DNA of 64,000 bases from Bacillota bacterium (lineage in GTDB: Bacteria; Bacillota; Clostridia; Lachnospirales; Lachnospiraceae), in assembly GCA_023436065.1 (NCBI GenBank), contig JAEZKU010000024.1, positions 437,213-501,212 on the forward strand, in the 5' to 3' direction. The translations under genes were made by a program, and so were the position numbers. Below are positions 35,572 through 43,968 of the stretch, piece by piece (positions within the stretch are counted from its first letter, which is position 1; the number at the start of each line of letters is the position of its first letter). The notes beneath the pieces are model-generated. The model saw only the letters and a program-made list of their open reading frames with translations. It was not told the DNA's origin and ran no database searches.

Positions 35572-36873
35572 TTACCTTATCTCCACCTTCTCGCCACTTA
35601 ATATCAGGTTCGTTGTTCTCATGGCACACATCTTACCGCACATGGAACAGCTGTGTTTGTCACTCGGTGGTACGCTTTCGAAATACTCTCTTGCCTTCTT
35701 CGGATCAATTGCATAGGAGAACATTTCCTCCCAGTCAATTCTCCTTCTGGCATCACTCATCCGATCGTCGATTTCTCTGGCTCCGGGAATGCCCTTTGCG
35801 ATATCTGCAGCATGGGCTGCAATCCTGGAAGCAATAATACCTTCCTTCACGTCAGACAAATCCGGAAGTCTTAGGTGCTCTGCCGGTGTCACATAACACA
35901 GAAAATCAGCTCCGCTCATAGCAGCAATTGCCCCGCCGATGGCTGAGGTGATATGGTCATAGCCTGGCGCAATATCTGTAACCAGCGGTCCCAAAACATA
36001 AAAAGGTGCATTATGACAAAGCCTTTTTTGCAGCGTCATATTCGCAGCTATTTCATTCATTGCCATATGTCCCGGACCCTCTACCATAACCTGAACCTTC
36101 TTCTCCCAAGCTCTCTCGGTGAGCTTCCCAAGCTCAATCAGCTCGGCGATCTGACCTGCATCAGTACTGTCATGTATACTACCCGGTCGGAGTGCATCCC
36201 CAAGGCTGATTGTCACATCATACTCCCGCAGGATATCAAGCACGTCATCGTAGTATTCGAAGAACGGGTTCTCATTGCCGGTCATTTTCATCCAGGCAAA
36301 TAGCAGAGAACCACCACGGGATACGATATTCGTCATTCTCTTTGTTTCCAAAAAGCTCTCCACCGCTCTTTTATTGATCCCGGCATGGATGGTCATAAAA
36401 TCCACTCCCTGTCTGGCATGAGCTTCCACCACCTTAAGAAAATCCTTTGCTTCGATATCCATCAGATCCTTTTCCAGATAGCCGATGGCATCATACATCG
36501 GAACCGTACCGATCATCGCCGGGGAACAAGCAATCAGTTCCTCCCGAAAACGGTTGGTCTTTCCGTAATTGCTCAAATCCATAATAGCCTCTGCTCCGAA
36601 TTCCAGCGCAAGCTTTACCTTCTCCATCTCCTTGGAATAATCGGCACAATCCCCCGACACTCCCAGATTCACATTAATTTTAGTCTTAAGACCTTCCCCA
36701 ATTCCCTCCGGTCTAAGGGAATGGTGCTTTTTATTCGCAGGTATGACGATTGTTCCTGCTGCCACTCTGTCCCTTAACAGCTCCTCACTGATTCCTTCCT
36801 TCGCAGCCACAGTCCGCATTTCATCTGTGATCAGACCTTTTGCCGCAGCATCCATCTGAGTATAGTAATTCAT
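35572..36873 (-). CDS. thiC: Phosphomethylpyrimidine synthase
   Basis: 433 residues. Fe-S cluster ligands in the C-terminal SCSMCGKMCAMRT (CxxCx4C), plus GTVPMYDAIGYLEK, FMTIHAGINK, SLGDALRPG and VEGPGHMAMNEI. Converts aminoimidazole ribotide to HMP-P. The start at 36873 has AAAGGATC upstream; an in-frame ATG at 36936 falls inside the riboswitch terminator and cannot be used. First gene of a thiC-thiM-thiE-thiD operon under a TPP riboswitch. Confidence 0.96.
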   Translation of the reverse strand: MNYYTQMDAAAKGLITDEMRTVAAKEGISEELLRDRVAAGTIVIPANKKHHSLRPEGIGEGLKTKINVNLGVSGDCADYSKEMEKVKLALEFGAEAIMDLSNYGKTNRFREELIACSPAMIGTVPMYDAIGYLEKDLMDIEAKDFLKVVEAHARQGVDFMTIHAGINKRAVESFLETKRMTNIVSRGGSLLFAWMKMTGNENPFFEYYDDVLDILREYDVTISLGDALRPGSIHDSTDAGQIAELIELGKLTERAWEKKVQVMVEGPGHMAMNEIAANMTLQKRLCHNAPFYVLGPLVTDIAPGYDHITSAIGGAIAAMSGADFLCYVTPAEHLRLPDLSDVKEGIIASRIAAHAADIAKGIPGAREIDDRMSDARRRIDWEEMFSYAIDPKKAREYFESVPPSDKHSCSMCGKMCAMRTTNLILSGEKVEIR

Positions 36874-36902
36874 GATGATCCTTTCCTTTCTGTTTGAAAT
36901 AC

Positions 36903-36937
36903 AAAAATGGGATGTACCAGTATAGGTACATCCCACT
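36903..36937 (-). terminator. Intrinsic terminator of the TPP riboswitch
   Basis: Minus strand TGGGATGTACC pairs with GGTACATCCCA around TATACT, then TTTTTG. Sits between the aptamer and thiC, so ligand binding can end transcription. Confidence 0.85.
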
Positions 36938-36954
36938 AAAATTAAGTGTTATTA

Positions 36955-37038
36955 TGCTACTCCCTACGTTGGCATTATCCAAATCAGGTACGGTCGAAAC
37001 TATTGTTTCCTCTCAGCCTGCACACAAGCTCCCGACGA
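36955..37038 (-). ncRNA. TPP riboswitch (THI element)
   Basis: Minus strand GGGAGCTTGTGTGCAGG, then CTGAGAGG, CGACCGTACCTGATTTGG and ATAATGCCAACGTAGGGA match the conserved TPP aptamer arms (P2/P3 with CUGAGA, P4/P5 with ACCUGAU and GAUAAUGCCAACGUAGGGA). Controls thiC-M-E-D, as usual in Firmicutes. Confidence 0.96.
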
Positions 37039-37053
37039 TATTAATTTTGTTAC

Positions 37054-37082
37054 ATTATAGTGTTTCTGACAAACTCTGTCAA
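37054..37082 (-). promoter_or_regulatory. Consensus sigma-A promoter of the thi operon
   Basis: Minus strand TTGACA (37077-37082), 17-base spacer, TATAAT (37054-37059), immediately before the TPP aptamer. Confidence 0.8.
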
Positions 37083-37160
37083 CCATAGCTTTTGTATATA
37101 CATAGCTTAATCAGTCTAATTATCCTTCTGCTATCAGGCTTTGATTAGTACAGATCAATT

Positions 37161-37463
37161 TTACTGTATATCTTCCAGCTTCATTACAGTATCTGATGCC
37201 GCTCTGTCCATGTTAATCTGAGCTTCAGGGTCATGCGCGTTATAATACCCCTTATTCATCATATAAGTGGTCACCTTATCCTGCATGCAGATTGCATCAT
37301 CCAACTGCTTGTGTAGTGCATTCCTAATCTCGGGTGTAGTAGTCTCAGCGATGGCTGCTGCATAATTCTTAATCGCACTCTTGGTCCCGAGCAGCAGATC
37401 AGTTGCAATCACCTGTTCTGTCATATTTCCCATACCTGCCATATTTTGAATAATTCCTGCCAT
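37161..37463 (-). CDS. Spore coat protein, CotF family
   Basis: 100 residues with a ferritin-like Coat_F domain: MTEQVIATDLLLGTKSAIKNYA and QDKVTTYMMNKGYYNAHDPE, the most conserved CotF portion. Belongs to the spore coat; supports an endospore-forming host. Second of two small coat genes, 31 bases downstream of its partner. Confidence 0.8.
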   Translation of the reverse strand: MAGIIQNMAGMGNMTEQVIATDLLLGTKSAIKNYAAAIAETTTPEIRNALHKQLDDAICMQDKVTTYMMNKGYYNAHDPEAQINMDRAASDTVMKLEDIQ

Positions 37464-37494
37464 AACTTCACCTTCCTTTCTGTACCTGCATGGC

Positions 37495-37755
37495 TCACGG
37501 GATTTGCATCTGATTTATCCCTACGGTTGCTTTTGAAGCCGGATGAAATGCTGTACTTGCACCAACCATCAGATTATTCAGCTCCTGGATGTGCTCTTTG
37601 GCTGTGTTGAAATCCTGCTGTAGAATGCTTTTCAATTCTTCATCCTTAACCAAAGCTGACATTGTCGCCGCTTTCGTGGCACAGACATTCTTAAAGGTTA
37701 CGAGCTCATGCAGTTCCAAAGCCTCATGAGGCGCGATAGTATTACCGATTCTCAT
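37495..37755 (-). CDS. Small ferritin-like spore coat protein
   Basis: 86 residues: helical, beginning MRIGNTIAPHEALELHEL and containing TFKNVCATKAATMSALV. This small protein is commonly encoded just before a CotF protein in clostridia; I infer a shared coat role. A GGAGG-type RBS precedes the ATG. Function is otherwise unknown. Confidence 0.7.
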   Translation of the reverse strand: MRIGNTIAPHEALELHELVTFKNVCATKAATMSALVKDEELKSILQQDFNTAKEHIQELNNLMVGASTAFHPASKATVGINQMQIP

Positions 37756-37906
37756 AATTTCACCTCCGTATATTTACATACTGACAGACATGATGCCGCA
37801 AAGCGGTTTTGACAGACCTGCCTTCTATTCGAATCACAACTACATAATCATTATCTTCAAACGAGCATTGTTCTATACGAAAGTAAAATGTTTAAGAATG
37901 GGAAAG

Positions 37907-38473
37907 CTAATTATTCAAGCCTTCTACGATGGCTCCATAGGTAATCTGTGTGACTGTGTCCTCCTCCACGATAAAGGTCAGCTTGGTTTCTCCCTTCTTA
38001 TATACATAAGAGGCCCCTTCCTGTGTGTATTCCTCACCATAGGCAGCCAGAAGCTCCTCCAGCGTAGAGCCTAGCGCTATCCCTTGGTCTGTGGAAACGG
38101 TATCATCCTGTATATTTACATACGATACGAAATCTTGTTTTCCTTTGGGATAGGTTCCCAGCTCAAAGCCACTATAATAATATTGCTTATCCAATCCCTG
38201 AAACGCACAGCTTGCTGCTTCAAAATAATCCACCGGTTCACCAAGTGCCTCCACAATCGGTGTAGCATCCACATTCATGGGTATCACCGTATTGTTATAC
38301 ACAAAGGAAAATCCATCTATACTCCCTGCTTCATCAGTTGTTGATGCATTATCCTTTGTATCTGCAGCTGCTATCTTTGTGGTAGGATCTAATTCCTTGG
38401 TCTCTGTATCGGAAGCCTTTCCGCAGCCTGCAAAAAACACCAGGATACACAGGACTAAAATCAATTTTTTCAT
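37907..38473 (-). CDS. Hypothetical lipoprotein
   Basis: 188 residues. Signal peptide MKKLILVLCILVFFAGC with lipobox FAGC at 14-17, then a Thr/Asp/Ala-rich linker (20-50) and a compact domain (GFSFVYNNTVIPMNVDATPIVEALGEP, GSTLEELLAAYGEEY). This domain resembles the SmpA/OmlA-like or DUF4830-like type seen in clostridial lipoproteins; not firmly assigned. It lies downstream of the dlt-like operon in the same direction, 92 bases after the SGNH gene stop, and may or may not belong to it. Confidence 0.7.
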   Translation of the reverse strand: MKKLILVLCILVFFAGCGKASDTETKELDPTTKIAAADTKDNASTTDEAGSIDGFSFVYNNTVIPMNVDATPIVEALGEPVDYFEAASCAFQGLDKQYYYSGFELGTYPKGKQDFVSYVNIQDDTVSTDQGIALGSTLEELLAAYGEEYTQEGASYVYKKGETKLTFIVEEDTVTQITYGAIVEGLNN

Positions 38474-38565
38474 TCTTTGTTATCCTTCCTGTTACAATTT
38501 GATTTGTTCATTACTAGTTGTCTTATTCTTACCTGCTTTTCATTCTTACTCATCAGTATTCCTGT

Positions 38566-39651
38566 TTATTCCTTCTCAGCCACCTGAGCAACGACACCGT
38601 GGCTCTTTAGATATCCGTATTCCCTCAGCTCCATCTCCTGATCTTCCCGCATGGCTTCATAGGCAGCAACCTTCTTATTCCATAGCCTGACATACTTCTC
38701 CTCCTTCCTATGATCCGGCAGTGAGATCTCAGTGCTAAGTATTCTTCCGAAATATCTGGTAAATTTCTCTGCTCCGCTTAGATTGAGATGAAGACCACCG
38801 TCAAAGGTGTCTTTACTATAATCAATTCCTATCTCCTGTACATCCTCCAGAAAATTGATGTAAGTCAACTCATTTTCCCCGGCATACTCTGACATCTGCG
38901 TATCCCATTCCTGATACCAATAAGGATAGATGCTTGGTGATTTGATCAAAATGAGCTTGATATTATTCTCCTTGCAGAGCTTCGTGATACGATCAAGGTA
39001 AGCATAAGCCTTGTCACCAAAGCGGTAATCCGCGAGCTTTTTCCCCTTAGGGATCATATCCACCGGCTTTGTATCAACCCTCATCAGATACCCGTTGTGT
39101 GACAGGGTATCCTTATGGAACAGATATTTTAAATCCTCTCCCGTCAGCTCCTTCCATCTGGAATGATACCTAAGTAGCGGAAATAGATAAGTAATCACCG
39201 TTTCTCCCTCTGTTTCAGAGGCCTTGATCGCTTTAAGTTTTGCCGCAGACAGCTTCATGCCATCGAGAGTCAGGCGATTATAAGCCTCCTTCTGAGGTTC
39301 GTTGTATTTCATTGCCAGTACATTGAATACAACTACCTTCGGTTTCTCATAAAGCAATGTATCCTCCAGCAAATAGTAGGACTGCCACACCAGCTGCTGG
39401 GCACTGCCCCGGATGTAACTGGTAATACCGTATTCCTCCCATAGTGTTACGGGTGAGATGTTGGAGAACACCTCACAGTCACCAATAAAAATTACATCAT
39501 GAAGCTTCTTCTCCTTATAGTATTCTTCAACAAGATTGCCTTCATGAATGGAGGACATATATTTAGGTTTCAATAATGCCTGCAGAAATGCAAGTATCAG
39601 GATTATCATCACCGCTGCAGCAATATTGATTATGATCTTCTTCACTTTCAT
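38566..39651 (-). CDS. SGNH/DltD-like membrane-anchored protein
   Basis: 361 residues. One N-terminal membrane helix (7-27) with the rest outside, as in DltD. The SGNH block I motif is present as IFIGDCEV (C59), where a serine is usual. Block V is seen as DGGLHLNLSGAEKF (Asp and His of the dyad near 288-291). DltD-like proteins act at the last steps of D-alanylation. Last gene of the racemase/adenylation/carrier/MBOAT operon, 21 bases after the MBOAT stop. Cys for Ser could mean a thiol nucleophile or loss of catalysis. Confidence 0.8.
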   Translation of the reverse strand: MKVKKIIINIAAAVMIILILAFLQALLKPKYMSSIHEGNLVEEYYKEKKLHDVIFIGDCEVFSNISPVTLWEEYGITSYIRGSAQQLVWQSYYLLEDTLLYEKPKVVVFNVLAMKYNEPQKEAYNRLTLDGMKLSAAKLKAIKASETEGETVITYLFPLLRYHSRWKELTGEDLKYLFHKDTLSHNGYLMRVDTKPVDMIPKGKKLADYRFGDKAYAYLDRITKLCKENNIKLILIKSPSIYPYWYQEWDTQMSEYAGENELTYINFLEDVQEIGIDYSKDTFDGGLHLNLSGAEKFTRYFGRILSTEISLPDHRKEEKYVRLWNKKVAAYEAMREDQEMELREYGYLKSHGVVAQVAEKE

Positions 39652-39672
39652 CAGCCTTTCATTCCTAAGTAT

Positions 39673-41262
39673 TTAAAATTGACTGTAGATAAACTGGCTG
39701 GCATCATAACCCACTCCATACGCTCCAAAGATCAGGATGCTGATCACCAACAGGATGCAGGAAGCATATCGAAGCGGCAAAGGCTTCTGTGCCAGCATCT
39801 CGCGAACACTTCCCGATCTTCCGAATAAGCTAGCTGTAAGCAGGATCAGCACCGATATCGTCAGCACCAGATAATCCGCAGGGCCTAAACCCAGTTGCAT
39901 AAGTCCTCCCTGAAGCAGTTCCCTCAGATTGATCCTTGTAAAGACCGTACCAATCATACGAAAGGTGGTACCGACATCCCGGTAACAATCAAAAGCGCGT
40001 AAAAAGCTCATAAGCCAAAAGGTACGGACTACCTCGAAGAGACGATACCATAGGAATTGCTTCACATGAAATCTTGCATGGAACCTCTCATACAGAGGAC
40101 TGCATTCCTGCGAAACCAATATCACCAGACAGTTTCCCAATCCCCATATGATGAAATTCCAAGCTGCTCCATGCCAGATGCCTGTAACAAACCAGACTAT
40201 GATGGAGGCGATATAGATGGCAACCCTTCTACCGAGCCATTCCCCGCCCTTCTTTTTACAGCTTCGTGATAAATTCAGCATTGCTTTACTGACTGAGATC
40301 GGATAAAACATATAATCCCGAAACCAGCTGCTTAAGGAAATATGCCACCTTCGCCAGTACTCTGCGATAGACTTAGAGAAATACGGCCGGAGGAAATTCT
40401 CCTGTACCCGTATTCCCAGAACCTCCGCTATTCCAATAGTAATATCTATTCCACCGGTAAAGTCAGCATACAGGGTGATAGCATAGAAAAACATACCTGC
40501 CAGCACAAATGTCCCCTGGTACTGCTCCGGGTTCCCCACAATGGTATTGACTGCTATGAGCAGTCGATCGGCAATCACCAGCTTCTTAAAATATCCCCAA
40601 AGCATCCTCTGTAAACCAAAGGATACATTTTTTACATCAAAGTGATGCTTAGCATACAGGGTCTGACTCAGATCATCAAAACGACTGATCGGGCCCTGAA
40701 GCAGCTGTGGAAAGAAGGATATAAAGAGTGCCAGCCTAGCTATGTTTCTTTCGTATGGGTACTTTTCTCTATACACATCAATGAGATAGCCCATGGTCTG
40801 AAAAGTATAGAAGGAAATACCAAGCGGCAGTACAAACCCGATCAGAGGCAGCGATTTGGCCTGGAACAGCTTTAACAGTCCGTTGACATTCATGATCGTA
40901 AAATCGGTATATTTCATGACTGCCAGTATACCGAAATTGAATATCATACAGAGAACCATCCATCTCCTCTGCTTCTTTTTTATCCGTGCTTTATATGCCT
41001 TCCGTTCCTCCCGTCCCATGGAGGCCTTATGTTCGTTCAGATATAAGACTTGTATCGTCTGTAGGAGATTCAGTCTCCTGCTGACAAGATAGGTAGTAAC
41101 CGTGGTGGCTACGATATAGATCAGATACTTCAATCCGGCAAAGCTGTAGAACAGATAGCTTGCCGCAAGCAGCAACATCCATTGGAAGCGCTTCGGAATA
41201 ATATAATATACTACGAACAAAATAAGTATGAAAAAGATAAACCGATAGGATGTAAAAAGCAT
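39673..41262 (-). CDS. MBOAT family O-acyltransferase (DltB/AlgI-like)
   Basis: 529 residues with about 12 membrane helices. Conserved EYWRRWHISLSSWFRDYMFYP (His307) and the catalytic WHGAAWNF (His364), as in DltB and AlgI. It would move an acyl or aminoacyl group from the carrier protein across the membrane. Located between the carrier and SGNH genes, the same order as DltB among DltA, C and D homologues. TTG/ATG start at 41262, 16 bases after the carrier stop. It is longer than typical DltB (about 400) because of a C-terminal ~130-residue extension with further helices, resembling AlgI. Confidence 0.88.
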   Translation of the reverse strand: MLFTSYRFIFFILILFVVYYIIPKRFQWMLLLAASYLFYSFAGLKYLIYIVATTVTTYLVSRRLNLLQTIQVLYLNEHKASMGREERKAYKARIKKKQRRWMVLCMIFNFGILAVMKYTDFTIMNVNGLLKLFQAKSLPLIGFVLPLGISFYTFQTMGYLIDVYREKYPYERNIARLALFISFFPQLLQGPISRFDDLSQTLYAKHHFDVKNVSFGLQRMLWGYFKKLVIADRLLIAVNTIVGNPEQYQGTFVLAGMFFYAITLYADFTGGIDITIGIAEVLGIRVQENFLRPYFSKSIAEYWRRWHISLSSWFRDYMFYPISVSKAMLNLSRSCKKKGGEWLGRRVAIYIASIIVWFVTGIWHGAAWNFIIWGLGNCLVILVSQECSPLYERFHARFHVKQFLWYRLFEVVRTFWLMSFLRAFDCYRDVGTTFRMIGTVFTRINLRELLQGGLMQLGLGPADYLVLTISVLILLTASLFGRSGSVREMLAQKPLPLRYASCILLVISILIFGAYGVGYDASQFIYSQF

Positions 41263-41278
41263 AACTCACCCCGTCCTG

Positions 41279-41506
41279 TTATTCTTCCATCAGCCGCTCG
41301 ACCATGGCATATAAGGTCTTAGCTGAATTAAAATTCTTAGGTACGATTTCCTCAACCGGAATCGTAATGTCAAACTCATCACTGATGTCTGTTACAATCG
41401 ATACGATATCAAAGGAATCTAATATCTTGTCATCAATCAGGGTATCGCAGGCTTCGAAATCCACCTCCGGATGTAATCCGCTTAAAATCTCAAGTATTGT
41501 CTCCAT
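41279..41506 (-). CDS. Acyl/aminoacyl carrier protein
   Basis: 75 residues of the four-helix carrier fold. The phosphopantetheine attachment serine is S31 in LDSFDIVSIV. Similar in size and placement to DltC, the D-alanyl carrier protein. The start at 41506 has AGGAGG four bases upstream; an in-frame ATG at 41536 lacks an RBS. Encoded 38 bases after the adenylation enzyme, which would load it. Confidence 0.87.
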   Translation of the reverse strand: METILEILSGLHPEVDFEACDTLIDDKILDSFDIVSIVTDISDEFDITIPVEEIVPKNFNSAKTLYAMVERLMEE

Positions 41507-41544
41507 AGTTCCTCCTCTCGTGCCTGGCACGATCATGATTATAG

Positions 41545-43101
41545 TTACTGCTGTTCACAGCTCACAGCCTTTTTCATTCCATTTCCAAGCTTTTGACAGC
41601 TTTCCTTAAGAAGTTGACGGTTGATCTTCCCGTTCGCTGTCAAAGGCATTCTTTCCAATGCTTCAATCACATTCGGAAGCATATATCTTGGCAGCTTCTC
41701 CTTCAGTGCCAAAGCCACCTCCGCCTCTGTCAGTGCTCCGACATAATATAGGACGATTTTCTTCTTCCTATCATCAAAGATTGCACATACACTTCTCATA
41801 GCATCAATTGCACCGGCGGCAATCTCAATCTCACCCAGCTCAATCCTGTGACCCATATGCTTGATCTGATTATCCTTACGGGAAACGAATAACAGCTCTC
41901 CCCTGGCATTATATTTACCGATATCACCGCTTCGATAGATTAATTCCGGATATGCCTGGTTCAGCGGATTCTGTACAAACACTTCTTTCGTCTTCTCAAA
42001 GTTATTGTAATATCCAAGCGTCAGGGCTGTACCTCTGATGCAGATCTCTCCCTCCTTCCCAGCTTCCGGAATCTGATTATTCTCATCCAGCAGCAGGATC
42101 TCCGTATTTCTAAAGGGCTGACCGATCGGTATCGACTCGTCCGGCTCAAATTCCCGGTTTACCTCGTAATAGCAGGACATACCTGTTGCTTCAGTTGGTC
42201 CGTACAGATTAATAAAGCGTGCCTTTGAAAGATATTTCTTCCAGATCTGATATTGCTTGATCGGAAATACCTCACTACCAAAGGCTATCGTATGAAGAGA
42301 ATGCGGTATCACTTTTTCCAGCGTACCAAAAGCAGATATCATGGTTAGTGCGGATACTACCCAGCAGATTGTATTGATCTTATGTTCATTTAAGAATTCC
42401 ACAAGCTGTAGTGGAAAAGAAAACAGGTTCTTTGGAATAATGTAAGCGGTAGCACCGAATTTTAATACAGGAAAGAGCTCTTTCAGACAGGCGTCCACAG
42501 TAAAGGGTGTCTGATTGCCAAATACCGTGTCCTCACTCACCTTCAATACCTCCGACAGGTTATCGATATAATCGATTACCGATCTGTGGCAGGCCACCAC
42601 CCCTTTGGGTATTCCGGTGGAGCCGGAGGTAAATACGATATAGATGGGATCAGTATCAATCTGTCTTTCACGAATTGCGTTAAGTACTGAATCTTCAGCC
42701 CATCCCTTAATCATTTCCTGATATTGATAAATCTTTCCCTGAAAAGGATATTCAGACAGCTTTTTCTCGGTAACCTTATCGCATATGACAGCCCTCGGAT
42801 GTAAGTTCTCAAAGATCAGCTCTATCCGATGCTTCGGCATCTCTTCATCTATCGGGACATAGTAACAGCCGGAATAGATTACCCCATAAAAGGTGACAAT
42901 GGTTCGCGGGCGCTTTTCCATGAATACTACAATCGGCTCCCTCATATAACCCTCGTTGTGAAGGTAGGTTCCGATTGTCCTTGATTGCTCATATACCTCG
43001 TGAAAGGTAATCGCGGTCCCTTCATCAGCGTATGCTGTCTTATCAGGTACCTTGTCAACTATATGCTCCAAGTACTCCATCACATTTCTCTGCATCGTCA
43101 C
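41545..43101 (-). CDS. DltA-like amino acid adenylation enzyme
   Basis: 518 residues, a single adenylation domain. Motifs: P-loop IVFTSGSTGIPKG (155-167), D203 in TPFTVDACL (contacts the amino group), INLYGPTEAT (297-306), YRSGDIG (389-395) and catalytic K492 in ANGKINR. GTG at 43101 or ATG at 43095 starts it. Compared from memory with DltA, the FCGE motif that holds the D-Ala pocket cysteine reads FGSE (G275) here, so a larger or different amino acid is possible. The adjacent racemase supports an unusual D-amino acid substrate. Confidence 0.88.
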   Translation of the reverse strand: MTMQRNVMEYLEHIVDKVPDKTAYADEGTAITFHEVYEQSRTIGTYLHNEGYMREPIVVFMEKRPRTIVTFYGVIYSGCYYVPIDEEMPKHRIELIFENLHPRAVICDKVTEKKLSEYPFQGKIYQYQEMIKGWAEDSVLNAIRERQIDTDPIYIVFTSGSTGIPKGVVACHRSVIDYIDNLSEVLKVSEDTVFGNQTPFTVDACLKELFPVLKFGATAYIIPKNLFSFPLQLVEFLNEHKINTICWVVSALTMISAFGTLEKVIPHSLHTIAFGSEVFPIKQYQIWKKYLSKARFINLYGPTEATGMSCYYEVNREFEPDESIPIGQPFRNTEILLLDENNQIPEAGKEGEICIRGTALTLGYYNNFEKTKEVFVQNPLNQAYPELIYRSGDIGKYNARGELLFVSRKDNQIKHMGHRIELGEIEIAAGAIDAMRSVCAIFDDRKKKIVLYYVGALTEAEVALALKEKLPRYMLPNVIEALERMPLTANGKINRQLLKESCQKLGNGMKKAVSCEQQ

Positions 43102-43118
43102 TTGCCTTTCCTTACTTC

Positions 43119-43871
43119 TTATTTTGTTATCAAAGAATGATATTCTTCTTTCAGCTTTGCATCACAGAGCATTACGGCACGCATAGCCAGAACCTCCATT
43201 GCATCAATAAACCCAGGACCTAAGTCGAAGTCCCTTTTGATGAGGGATAACTCAGTACAGCCTAATATAATGACCTCAGCCCCCTCCGTCTTCAGCTGAT
43301 CAGCGATTGACAGAAAGATAGGAAAGTCAATCGGTTGGTTTGCTTTGATCCCCTGATAAATCAGCTCAGACAGTTGCTTCTGTTTCTCCCCGGAGGGCAC
43401 AACTGTCCTGATATCGGATAACTCCAATTCCTGTTGGATCAGACCACTGTGTATGGTTCCCTCAGAAGCCAGGATGCCGGCACAGTGGATCTCCTGTACT
43501 TTCAGATAGCGTGTAACCTCCTGCACCGCATGAAGCACCGGTGCCTGGATTTTCTCGGATAAGGAAGCATGAAAATAATGCGCGGTGATACAAGGAATTG
43601 CGATATAATCTGCACCTATACCCACCAGCTTTCTCCCGGCCTCTATCATATCATAGAGTGGATTCTCACCGCTTTTTCCCAGGATATATTCTGTCCTGTC
43701 AGGTATGGTTGGTTTACTGAAGATCACAGTCTCAATGTGCTCCTGATCCGACTTCGCATCTGTCATTCGTACAATCAATTCATAAAAATACGCTGTCGCC
43801 AACGGACCCAAGCCGCCAATCACACCCAGACGTTTCGTAAAGTCAGCCCCCTCTCTGTCTTTCACTCTCAT
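43119..43871 (-). CDS. Aspartate/glutamate racemase family protein
   Basis: 250 residues. KRLGVIGGLGPLATAYFYEL at the N-terminus and both catalytic cysteines, C94 in IPCITAHYF and C205 in LGCTEL, so it is likely active as a cofactor-independent racemase (Asp, Glu or other amino acid). It is 17 bases upstream of the adenylation gene and in the same operon, suggesting it supplies a D-amino acid to the downstream activation system. The first Cys context is CITAH rather than the common CNTAH. Confidence 0.85.
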   Translation of the reverse strand: MRVKDREGADFTKRLGVIGGLGPLATAYFYELIVRMTDAKSDQEHIETVIFSKPTIPDRTEYILGKSGENPLYDMIEAGRKLVGIGADYIAIPCITAHYFHASLSEKIQAPVLHAVQEVTRYLKVQEIHCAGILASEGTIHSGLIQQELELSDIRTVVPSGEKQKQLSELIYQGIKANQPIDFPIFLSIADQLKTEGAEVIILGCTELSLIKRDFDLGPGFIDAMEVLAMRAVMLCDAKLKEEYHSLITK

Positions 43872-43968
43872 TTACTTATCCGATGCAATATATTCTATAT
43901 AATTCTTAAATCCCAAAGAAGAACACGAAGTAAGCTCGCTGTTATTCTATAGGAAGCTGCTTACCATA

